Source of the DNA: Chloroflexota bacterium
GTDB taxonomy: Bacteria; Chloroflexota; Limnocylindria; Limnocylindrales; CSP1-4
Direction: 5' to 3'
NCBI GenBank assembly: GCA_021790715.1
Contig: JAJYGK010000214.1
Location: 1-6,717, forward strand
DNA: 6,717 bases
The translations under genes were made by a program, and so were the position numbers. The notes below the pieces were generated by a model that did no database searches, had not been told where the DNA came from, and saw nothing but the letters and a program-made list of their open reading frames with translations. Positions 1 through 5,425 of this stretch are shown piece by piece. Position 1 is the first letter of the stretch. Each line of letters starts with the position of its first letter.

Positions 1-1
1 G

Positions 2-460
2 GGTGCGACAGGCGCCCCGGCGCCGGACGCCGTTCCCTCCTGGAAGGCGGCGCACGCCGCGCCCCTGGTCCCGGCGAGTGGCGCCGGTGTGCCGGCGCCC
101 GGATCCGCGTCGATCGGCCCCGGTCTCGCCTCGCGGCTTGCCGCGCGGCCGGCATCCCCGGTCGCCGATCCCTTCAACCTGAGTCCGCGCGAGCGGGAGG
201 TCCTCGCGGTGCTGACCGAGGGGCGGTCCAACCGGGAGATCGCGCAACGGCTCTTCATCAGCGAGCGCACGGTCGCCGTGCACGTGGGCAACATCCTCGC
301 GAAGCTCGCCGTCTCCGGCCGGGTCGAGGCGGCCACGGTCGCGCTCCGTCTCGGGCTCGTCTCCGCGGCCGGAGCCTCCGCCGACGGTCACGCTGCTCGC
401 GGCGTCCCGGTGCGCCGCCACGTCCCCGTGCCGCCCACGCCGCCGACTGAGCTGAGGTGA
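2..460 (+). CDS. LuxR-family transcriptional regulator, C-terminal part (5' end cut by window edge)
   Basis: The reading frame is open to the left edge, so this is the tail of a longer protein. A GTG at 89 is the first possible internal start, but nothing suggests it is used. A low-complexity Ala/Pro/Gly linker is followed by a complete GerE/LuxR DNA-binding domain at about 179-358. This carries LSPREREVL, the SNREIAQRLFISERTV recognition-helix region, NILAKL and a closing RLGL. A Pro/Arg-rich tail of about 33 residues follows. The domain binds promoter DNA as a four-helix HTH. No receiver or ATPase domain is inside the window, so whether this is a NarL-type response regulator or a large MalT/LAL-type ATPase regulator cannot be decided; the long linker slightly favours the large type. 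The stop overlaps the SD sequence of the next gene, suggesting co-transcription. Confidence 0.88.
   Translation, partial: GATGAPAPDAVPSWKAAHAAPLVPASGAGVPAPGSASIGPGLASRLAARPASPVADPFNLSPREREVLAVLTEGRSNREIAQRLFISERTVAVHVGNILAKLAVSGRVEAATVALRLGLVSAAGASADGHAARGVPVRRHVPVPPTPPTELR
455..460 (+). promoter_or_regulatory. Ribosome binding site of the AlaX gene (decides the start)
   Basis: AGGTGA at 455-460 lies 5 nt before the ATG at 466 and overlaps the stop of the upstream regulator. The in-frame GTG at 457 sits inside this SD sequence and has no purine-rich stretch before it, so ATG 466 is the better start. The overlap suggests translational coupling. Confidence 0.7.
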
Positions 461-465
461 CAACG

Positions 466-1236
466 ATGACCGATGCGATCTGCTACCGCGACTCCTACGC
501 GCGCTCCTGCGAGGCGACCGTGGAACGTGTCGAGCCGGGGGACGGCGGCCTGCTCGTGGCCCTCGATCGGACGGTCTTCTATCCCGGCGGCGGCGGGCAA
601 CCGGCCGACGCGGGGACGCTCCTCGCGCTCGATCCCGTCTACGGCGGCCAGCGCTGGCAGGTCGCGTCGGCCCGCAGGGCGGGGGACGCGATCGTCCATG
701 CGCTGCCGGGCGTGGCGGACGGGGACGGCCCGGAGCCGGGCGCGCGGGTACGCGTCGACATCGACTGGGAGCGGCGGCACCTGCTGATGCGGACGCACAC
801 CGCGCTGCACGCGCTGTGCGGCGTCGTGTGGCGCGACTACGGCGCCCAGGTCACGGGCGGGAACATGGAGCCGGGCGCGGGCCGCATGGACTTCGAGTTC
901 GAGCGGATGTCCGGCGAGCTCGTGGGCGAGATCGAGGCGAAGGTCAACGCGGAGCTGGCGGCGGGCCGCGACGTGCGCGTGCGCGTCCTCCCGCGCGAAG
1001 AGGCGTTCGCCATCCCCGACCTGATCCGCACCAAGGTCAACCTCCTGCCGCCCGGCATCGCGGAGGTCCGCACGATCGAGATCGTCGGCCTCGACCTGCA
1101 GGCCGATGGCGGCACGCACGTGGCGAACACACGCGAGGTGGGGAGCATCCGCGTCACGGGCTACGAATCGAAGGGCAGGATCAACAAGCGGATCCGCATC
1201 GAGGTCGTGGACGGGGAGACGCAGTCGAAGCCCTGA
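466..1236 (+). CDS. alaX: Alanyl-tRNA editing protein AlaX (AlaX-M type)
   Basis: This free-standing relative of the AlaRS editing domain should hydrolyse Ser- or Gly-mischarged tRNA-Ala in the cytosol. At 256 aa it matches AlaX-M, which has a small N-terminal barrel plus the editing domain. Visible signatures are the YPGGGGQPADAGTL loop at about 39-52, the first zinc pair HTALH (His111, His115), the glycine-rich GGNMEPGAGRMDFEF stretch, and GGTHVANTREVGSIRV near the end. The second zinc pair is usually CGGTH; here it reads DGGTH (Asp214, His218), so one classical Cys ligand is replaced. From memory DGGTH also occurs in other bacterial AlaX proteins, so activity is probably retained. The start is ATG 466, chosen for its SD sequence; GTG 457 would add three residues. 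The gene probably shares a transcript with the regulator just upstream and converges on the next gene. Confidence 0.94.
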   Translation: MTDAICYRDSYARSCEATVERVEPGDGGLLVALDRTVFYPGGGGQPADAGTLLALDPVYGGQRWQVASARRAGDAIVHALPGVADGDGPEPGARVRVDIDWERRHLLMRTHTALHALCGVVWRDYGAQVTGGNMEPGAGRMDFEFERMSGELVGEIEAKVNAELAAGRDVRVRVLPREEAFAIPDLIRTKVNLLPPGIAEVRTIEIVGLDLQADGGTHVANTREVGSIRVTGYESKGRINKRIRIEVVDGETQSKP

Positions 1237-1270
1237 CGGGCTCCAGCCGCCCGGTGCGCGCCGTGATGGA

Positions 1271-1310
1271 GCGGCCGTCTCGCCGGCCGCCGGCGGGGCG
1301 CGGCCGCGCC
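1271..1310. terminator. Two GC-rich inverted repeats in a convergent gap (possible bidirectional terminator)
   Basis: The gap between the convergent AlaX and nuclease-like genes holds a 7-bp stem (GCGGCCG at 1271-1277 with CGGCCGC at 1284-1290, 6-nt loop). It also holds a perfect 14-bp palindrome at 1297-1310 (GGCGCGG/CCGCGCC). Neither has a T-run on either side, so if they stop transcription they are not classical intrinsic terminators. In DNA this rich in G and C some of this symmetry is expected by chance. Confidence 0.35.
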
Positions 1311-1316
1311 GGGACC

Positions 1317-2612
1317 CTACGCCGGGACGCGCTGGGGCATCCCGGCCGCGGCGGCCTTCAGCTCCTCCTCGACCTGGCTGACGCTCCGCAGGATCCCCAC
1401 GCGCAGCCCATCCAGGTCCGCGGACACCTTCGACGTCGCGTTCGTGATCGACGTGAGGTTCGACTTCATGCCCTGGATCGCCGACAGCTGCGACCGGATG
1501 CCCTCGAGCGCGCGGTCCACCGCGGCCACGTCGACCTCGACCGGCCGGTCGCGCAGCGCGTCCAGCGCGAAGATGCGGCCGAGGCGTACGGCGCACTCGA
1601 GCGGGAGTCGGTCCGGGGCGGCGGGATCCACCACGCACCAGACGTCGCGGTTGACGATCGCGAGCGGGTCGACGTTCGCCGGCGCGTGCTGCGGCGTGAA
1701 CACGATGACGGCCGCCTGCGCGGAGCGGTTCTGCCGGGCCGCCGCGAGCTCCTCGGTCACCTGGCGCGTGCTCATCGCGCGGTCCTTCGACTCGATGACG
1801 ACCCGGAGGTCCGCCCCGCGCGTCCGCGACGGGTCCACGGTGAGGACGAAGTCACCCTTCTTGCCCTTGATCGTCTCGCCCGGCAGGGTGCCGGTGCGCT
1901 CGAGCCCGTCCCCCAGCCCGTGCGTGATCTCGCCGAGCAGCTCCTCGAGCACGTCCTCGAAGTCGATCCCCTTGGCCGCCGACTTCGCACGCTCGGCCGC
2001 CCGCGCCTCCGATGCCTTCTCCAGCGACTGGATGCGCCCGGCCAGGTCCTCGAAACCCCTGGACACCTCGCTGCGGAACTGGTAGAGGGGCGAACCGAGC
2101 CGCGTCGGATCGAGGAGCTGCGCGAGCCTGCTCCCGTCGCCGTCGAAGTAGCGCCCCATGAGGTCGTTCAGCCGCCCGATCGCCGAATCGCGCCGGCCCT
2201 CGTCGAACAGGTCCGCCACGAGGCGGCGCAGCGCGCCCTGGTCGCCCAGGAATCGCTCCAGGGTCCGCGGCAGCTTCCCACCGTCCTCTGCGAACGACTC
2301 GCGCAGCGCCTGTGCGAGCGCCTGGCCGGCCTTCTCGTTCCGCTCGTCGATCTGCTGGACGAGCCGCGCGAACTCCTTCTCGATGACGTCCACGTTGACC
2401 GTCAGGCCGGCGTCGCGCACGGCGAGCAGGCCGATGCGAAGCGCACGCTCGACGAGCTCCGGTCGCTCCGTCTCCGATCGCTCGGCCACGAACCGGACCA
2501 GGTCCGGATCCGTCAGCTCGAGGTGATCGACGACGAGGCGATCGGCGGTGAGACTCACGGCGGTGTCCATGGCCGGCATCATGCGCCGGCGGCGTGCCAG
2601 CTCGCGTGTCAC
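1317..2612 (-). CDS. Protein of unknown function with PD-(D/E)XK-nuclease-like core and helical flanks
   Basis: I cannot name this 431-aa family with certainty. Residues 1-185 look largely helical and charged. Residues 186-215 look like a coiled coil. The core at about 215-310 has GIDFEDVLEELLGEI (Glu219), then KGDFVLTV (Asp254), then VVIESKDRA (Glu274-x-Lys276), an amphipathic segment with Gln284 and Glu288, and the hydrophobic strand AAVIVF. This order of Glu helix, Asp, ExK and strand is that of the restriction-endonuclease fold and resembles RmuC and DUF2130 proteins. The C-terminus (about 360-420) is again helical. No signal peptide or membrane segment is seen. The longest start is GTG 2612, with no well-spaced SD; ATG at 2582, 2579 or 2570 is possible, and the conserved-looking part begins near MDTAVSL. 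The gene lies 67 bp after the peptidase on the same strand. Nuclease activity is an inference; a structural role is also possible. Confidence 0.82.
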   Translation of the reverse strand: MTRELARRRRMMPAMDTAVSLTADRLVVDHLELTDPDLVRFVAERSETERPELVERALRIGLLAVRDAGLTVNVDVIEKEFARLVQQIDERNEKAGQALAQALRESFAEDGGKLPRTLERFLGDQGALRRLVADLFDEGRRDSAIGRLNDLMGRYFDGDGSRLAQLLDPTRLGSPLYQFRSEVSRGFEDLAGRIQSLEKASEARAAERAKSAAKGIDFEDVLEELLGEITHGLGDGLERTGTLPGETIKGKKGDFVLTVDPSRTRGADLRVVIESKDRAMSTRQVTEELAAARQNRSAQAAVIVFTPQHAPANVDPLAIVNRDVWCVVDPAAPDRLPLECAVRLGRIFALDALRDRPVEVDVAAVDRALEGIRSQLSAIQGMKSNLTSITNATSKVSADLDGLRVGILRSVSQVEEELKAAAAGMPQRVPA

Positions 2613-2637
2613 TCCCGCACGACCCGCGGGCGCCGGG

Positions 2638-2660
2638 GCTGCGGAGCGCGGGCCCGCAGC
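2638..2660 (-). repeat. Inverted repeat between the peptidase and nuclease-like genes
   Basis: GCTGCGG (2638-2644) pairs with CCGCAGC (2654-2660) around a 9-nt loop, and a perfect GCGGGCCCGC palindrome (2648-2657) is nested within. It fills much of the 67-bp gap between the two co-directional genes. It could weaken read-through or act as an mRNA-processing hairpin. There is no T-run, so it is not called a terminator. Confidence 0.35.
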
Positions 2661-2679
2661 GGCGTGGGCGCCGCCGAGG

Positions 2680-4671
2680 CTACGCGGCCGGGAGGTTCTC
2701 GATGGGCAGCCTGGGGATGTCGTCGGCCGGCTCGAACCCCAGGATCTGACCGTAGAAGGACAGCTCGGCCTCGATGGCCCGCTTCAGCGTCCCGGCCCGG
2801 CGGAACCCGTGCCCCTCGCCCTCGAACGCGACATGCGCGACCGGGACGCCGCGACGCCGCAGCGCCTCGAACATGAGCTCCGCCTGGTCGGGCGGGACGA
2901 TCCGGTCCTCGAGTCCCTGGAGCAGCAGCACCGGGCAGGAGATCCGGTCGGCGAAGTGGAGCGGTGAACGGTCCCGGTAGGTGGCCGCCGCCCCGGGGTA
3001 CGGCCCGATGAGTCGATCCATGTACCGCGACTCGAACTTGTGGGTCTCGCCCGCGAAGACCGCGAGGTCACCGATCCCGAAGTAGCTCGTCCCCGCCCGG
3101 AACTCGTCCGCGAACGTGACGGCACAGAGCGTCGTGTAGCCGCCGGCGCTGCCGCCGCGGATGAGCAGCCGCGAGGGATCGGCGCGCCCGGTCTCCGCCA
3201 TGAACCGCGCGCCGGCCACCACGTCCTCGAGGTCGGCCACGCCCCAGCTGCCGGCTAGCCGATCGCGATACGGCCGCCCGTATCCGCTGCTGCCACGGTA
3301 GTTCACGTCGAGGATCGCGAACCCACGGCTCGTCCAGTACTGCAGCCCGAGCGCGAGCGCGGAGGTGGCCATCCCGGTCGGGCCGCCGTGGACGTTGACG
3401 AGCAGCGGCGGCAGCTCGCCGTCCGGCGCGACGAACCCGGGGTTGCGCGGAGCGTAGAAGAGACCGTGCGCCACCTCTCCGCCGCCCGTGCCGTACTCGA
3501 CGGGCTCGGGCAGCGAAAGAAACCGCTCGTCGACGGCGTCGGGCGAGGATTCGGCGAGCACGGCCGCCCGGCCCGAGGCCGGGTCCAGGCGCGCGAGCCA
3601 GGTGTCCCGCGTCGCGGAGGCGGCCGTCACGGCCGCGTCTCCGTCCGGGCCCGCGGCGATGGCGCCGTACCAGGTCGCGCCCAGGTCCAGCTGCCGCAGC
3701 CTGCCCGTCGAGGAGTCCAGCACCGCCAGGTACCAGATGCCGTCGCGCGTGTAGCGGCAGAGGAGGTGATCGGCATCGATGAAGGCGTACGTGGTGAGCC
3801 CGAAGACCCACTGTGGCTCGCCGAACTCCGCGTCCATCGGCGCGAGCGCGCGGGCCTCCGGCAGTCCGGATCCGGGTTCCGGCACGGTGTCGAGCCGGTA
3901 CAGGTTCCACCAGCCCGTGCGGTCGGACACGAAGTGGAGCCGGCCGTCCGGCGACCACTCGGGCTGGAAGACGGACTCGGCGTGTCCGCCCGCGACGAGC
4001 CGGGGCGATCGGAAGGAGCCGTCCGGAGCCACGTCCGACACCCACAGGCTCGTGCCGTCCCACGGCAGGTTCGGGTGGTCCCACGCCAGCCAGCACGCCC
4101 GCCGGCCCTCCGGGTCGAGGCGCGGATTCGAGAAGAAGTCGTGGCCGGAGACGACGACCCGTGGCTCGGGGAGGATCGATCCGTCCGGATCGAGCGCGAC
4201 GTCCACGATCCGGTTCACCGCCTGCCCGCCGCCGCGATGGTCCTCCTGGACGCACAGGACGCGTCGGCGGACGGGATCGATCACGGGATCCGCGTGGCGG
4301 AGAGCGGCACCGGCGACCCCGGGCGTCAGCGGTTGCGCCGAGCCCACCCGGCCGGGATCCAGGTCCTGGCGCCACAGCCGGCCGTCACCGAAGTCGACGA
4401 ACACGAGCACGCCGTCCCGGATGGCGAACGCCCCACCACCGTATTCATGGACGCGGGTTCGGACATTCAGGCCGACCGGCGTCACGTCCTCCGTGCGCCC
4501 ATCGGGCCGCCTGCGCACGACGACCGTCCGCCCCGCATCTGCCGGACGGCTCTCGGTCCAGTACACGCCGCCTCCGTCGAGCGCGACCTGGCCGAGTCCG
4601 ACTCGCCCCGAGGAGATCCGCTCCGCGTCGATGAGCGAACGCCACGAACCGAACGGCGCGACGCTGGGCAT
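2680..4671 (-). CDS. S9-family serine peptidase (prolyl oligopeptidase / acylaminoacyl-peptidase type)
   Basis: This 663-aa protein has the standard S9 layout. An N-terminal beta-propeller occupies about 1-395, with HEYGGGAF at 75-82 and HPNLPWDG at 199-206, both typical of this group. A C-terminal alpha/beta hydrolase fills about 400-655. The nucleophile elbow is GGSAGGY (Ser508), the acid lies in LEDRIVPPDQ (Asp589) and the base in EGEGHGF (His621), so the triad is intact. HGGPTG at 428-433 and NYRGSSGYG at 457-465 form the region around the oxyanion hole. There is no signal peptide, so it should act in the cytosol on short peptides, as an oligopeptidase, dipeptidyl- or acylaminoacyl-peptidase; sequence alone does not tell which. 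ATG 4671 is preceded by a strong SD. Length is normal for the family. The nuclease-like gene follows it; the terminator of the zinc-ribbon gene precedes it. Confidence 0.96.
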   Translation of the reverse strand: MPSVAPFGSWRSLIDAERISSGRVGLGQVALDGGGVYWTESRPADAGRTVVVRRRPDGRTEDVTPVGLNVRTRVHEYGGGAFAIRDGVLVFVDFGDGRLWRQDLDPGRVGSAQPLTPGVAGAALRHADPVIDPVRRRVLCVQEDHRGGGQAVNRIVDVALDPDGSILPEPRVVVSGHDFFSNPRLDPEGRRACWLAWDHPNLPWDGTSLWVSDVAPDGSFRSPRLVAGGHAESVFQPEWSPDGRLHFVSDRTGWWNLYRLDTVPEPGSGLPEARALAPMDAEFGEPQWVFGLTTYAFIDADHLLCRYTRDGIWYLAVLDSSTGRLRQLDLGATWYGAIAAGPDGDAAVTAASATRDTWLARLDPASGRAAVLAESSPDAVDERFLSLPEPVEYGTGGGEVAHGLFYAPRNPGFVAPDGELPPLLVNVHGGPTGMATSALALGLQYWTSRGFAILDVNYRGSSGYGRPYRDRLAGSWGVADLEDVVAGARFMAETGRADPSRLLIRGGSAGGYTTLCAVTFADEFRAGTSYFGIGDLAVFAGETHKFESRYMDRLIGPYPGAAATYRDRSPLHFADRISCPVLLLQGLEDRIVPPDQAELMFEALRRRGVPVAHVAFEGEGHGFRRAGTLKRAIEAELSFYGQILGFEPADDIPRLPIENLPAA

Positions 4672-4675
4672 CGGG

Positions 4676-4705
4676 CACCTCCCGGACCGCCGGCCGGCGG
4701 TCCGG
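4676..4705 (-). promoter_or_regulatory. SD sequence of the peptidase gene joined to a perfect 24-bp palindrome
   Basis: On the - strand GGGAGGTG (4683 to 4676) lies 4 nt before ATG 4671. Directly upstream, 4682-4705 is a perfect 24-bp palindrome: 10-bp arms CCGGACCGCC and GGCGGTCCGG around GGCC. The palindrome takes in the first two G's of the SD sequence. It could be a dimeric repressor site on DNA, or a hairpin in the mRNA that partly masks the SD. A second smaller palindrome, TCCGGCCGGA, is at 4701-4710. Confidence 0.6.
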
Positions 4706-4714
4706 CCGGACGGC

Positions 4715-4750
4715 AGAAATCGAAGAGCCCGACCATCGCTGGTCGGGCTC
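4715..4750 (-). terminator. Rho-independent terminator of the zinc-ribbon gene
   Basis: Read on the - strand, GAGCCCGACCA (4750 to 4740) and TGGTCGGGCTC (4735 to 4725) form a perfect 11-bp stem closed by GCGA, a GNRA-type tetraloop. It is followed by the T-rich TTCGATTTCT (4724 to 4715). It lies about 65 nt past the zinc-ribbon stop. The tail is not an unbroken T-run, so some read-through into the peptidase gene is possible. Confidence 0.8.
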
Positions 4751-4814
4751 CACAGTCGTGACTGCGCAGATGCCGGTCTCGACCGACCGGCCCGCCCTCA
4801 CGGACGGGGCGCGA

Positions 4815-5222
4815 TCAACCGCGCCGGCTCGCGAAGCACTCGTTGCAGTAGACGGGCTTGCCGGAGGTGGGCCGGAACGGCACCTTGGCCTCGCGACCGC
4901 AGCTCGAGCAGGTCGCGGTGAACATCTCGCGCGGGGCGCGCGAGCCACCACCGGAATACCCGCCGCCCGAGTACCCGCCGCCGGAATACCCGCCGCCGTA
5001 CGAGCCGATCGACCCGCCGGTGTAGCCGCCGCCGCTGCTGTAGGACGACCCGCCACCGGCGTACGATCCGCCGCTGCCGCGGGCCGCCTTGCGGCTCGCA
5101 CGACAGGACGGGCAGCGGCGCGGCTCGCTGAACTGGCGATCAGCGTAGAACTGCTGCTCGCTGGAGGAGAACGCGAACTCCTGACCGCAGTCGGCGCAGG
5201 TAAGCGTCTTGTCCTGGTACAA
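4815..5222 (-). CDS. Small double zinc-ribbon protein (zf-trcl-like plus CxxC-x17-CxxC domain)
   Basis: With a TTG start at 5222 this is 135 aa. The N-terminal zinc ribbon has CADC (Cys9, Cys12) and CPSC (Cys37, Cys40) and resembles the small 'probable zinc-ribbon' family, whose members typically begin M-Y/F-x-DKTLxC, here YQDKTLTC. A flexible Gly/Ser/Tyr linker follows (about 50-94), ending in YSGGG repeats. The C-terminal ribbon has CSSC and CNEC exactly 17 residues apart (Cys105, Cys108, Cys126, Cys129), the known CxxC-x17-CxxC module. All eight metal ligands are present. Function is not established; nucleic-acid binding or a protein-adaptor role is plausible. The GTG at 5231 would add three residues, but AGAAGGAG sits directly against it and is ideally spaced (8 nt) for the TTG. 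The gene has its own promoter, leader and terminator. Confidence 0.9.
   Translation of the reverse strand: MYQDKTLTCADCGQEFAFSSSEQQFYADRQFSEPRRCPSCRASRKAARGSGGSYAGGGSSYSSGGGYTGGSIGSYGGGYSGGGYSGGGYSGGGSRAPREMFTATCSSCGREAKVPFRPTSGKPVYCNECFASRRG
4953..4997 (-). repeat. Three 15-bp tandem repeats in the zinc-ribbon linker
   Basis: Units at 4953-4967, 4968-4982 and 4983-4997 differ only at their first and fourth bases on the + strand (GGAATACCCGCCGCC, CGAGTACCCGCCGCC, GGAATACCCGCCGCC). They keep the reading frame and encode YSGGG-type units. Near-identical codons suggest recent slippage expansion, so copy number may vary between strains. Confidence 0.85.
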
Positions 5223-5290
5223 CGAAAACACTCCTTCTCGTCCGGCCCCCGCGACCGTCTCGCGAGAACCGAGAGAGGAGTGTCGTGTTG
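5220..5290 (-). promoter_or_regulatory. Leader of the zinc-ribbon gene: SD- and start-codon-sequestering stem
   Basis: On the - strand the SD region GAGAAGGAGTGT (5239 to 5228) is complementary to ACACTCCTCTC (5283 to 5273): 11 base pairs with one bulged A. After a 3-by-4 internal loop, GTTG (5223 to 5220, containing the TTG start) pairs with CAAC (5290 to 5287). Between the arms lie about 33 nt that include the palindrome TCTCGCGAGA (5258-5267). Folded, the stem would hide both SD and start codon. The complementarity is seen directly; a regulatory role such as an RNA thermometer, a protein-binding leader or a translational attenuator is inferred. Confidence 0.55.
5231..5238 (-). promoter_or_regulatory. 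Ribosome binding site of the zinc-ribbon gene (decides the TTG start)
   Basis: AGAAGGAG (5238 to 5231) is 8 nt before TTG 5222. It touches the alternative GTG at 5231, which shares its last G, so that codon cannot use it. With TTG the protein begins Met-Tyr-Gln-Asp-Lys, as family members usually do. Confidence 0.75.
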
Positions 5291-5310
5291 CCGAACGGGA
5301 CCATTCTTAT

Positions 5311-5325
5311 GTCCGCCGCGCGGAC
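5311..5325 (-). repeat. Short hairpin at the 5' end of the zinc-ribbon leader
   Basis: GTCCGC (5311-5316) and GCGGAC (5320-5325) form a 6-bp stem with a 3-nt loop. With transcription starting near 5328 the hairpin would lie within the first 20 nt of the mRNA, where it could protect the 5' end. It could instead be a DNA operator. Confidence 0.45.
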
Positions 5326-5334
5326 GTTGGTTTC

Positions 5335-5362
5335 ATCATAGCAGTAGATACGTAGGCGTCCA
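5335..5362 (-). promoter_or_regulatory. Sigma-70-type promoter with extended -10, upstream of the zinc-ribbon gene
   Basis: On the - strand TATGAT (5340 to 5335; 5 of 6 to TATAAT) is preceded by TGC (5343 to 5341), an extended -10 element. After a 16-nt spacer from the -35 side there is TGGACG (5362 to 5357; 4 of 6 to TTGACA). This is one of the few AT-richer spots in the window. The start would be near 5328, giving a leader of about 105 nt. Confidence 0.65.
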
Positions 5363-5369
5363 GCCCCCC

Positions 5370-5389
5370 GGCAGGGTAGCCGTCCTGCC
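5370..5389 (-). repeat. Inverted repeat after the reductase gene
   Basis: GGCAGG (5370-5375) and CCTGCC (5384-5389) form a 6-bp stem with an 8-nt loop, about 40 nt past the reductase stop and just before the zinc-ribbon promoter. No T-run follows, so it is only a weak candidate for ending the reductase transcript. Confidence 0.3.
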
Positions 5390-5425
5390 CGTCCGCGGCC
5401 CTCCTGCTCGTCGGTGGCGGGCCCG

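Noticed and set aside
816..2876. Very long + strand open frame (686 codons) across AlaX and the nuclease-like gene
   Set aside because: It runs through parts of three genes whose own frames carry recognisable domains, and its product is Arg/Pro-rich without motifs: a GC-driven shadow.
4773..4790. Hairpin CCGGTC/GACCGG just past the zinc-ribbon stop
   Set aside because: A 6-bp GC stem without a T-run. The much better terminator at 4715-4750 explains transcript ending.
3388..4921. Long + strand open frames opposite the peptidase gene
   Set aside because: The - strand frame has a full S9 domain set and catalytic triad. The + strand translations have no domain and are biased to Arg, Pro and Ser.
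5285..5341. Tiny + strand frame of 18 codons starting GTG at 5285 after GAGGAG
   Set aside because: The purine-rich stretch is explained as the complement of the anti-SD arm of the zinc-ribbon leader. The frame is too short and lies across the promoter of the opposite gene.
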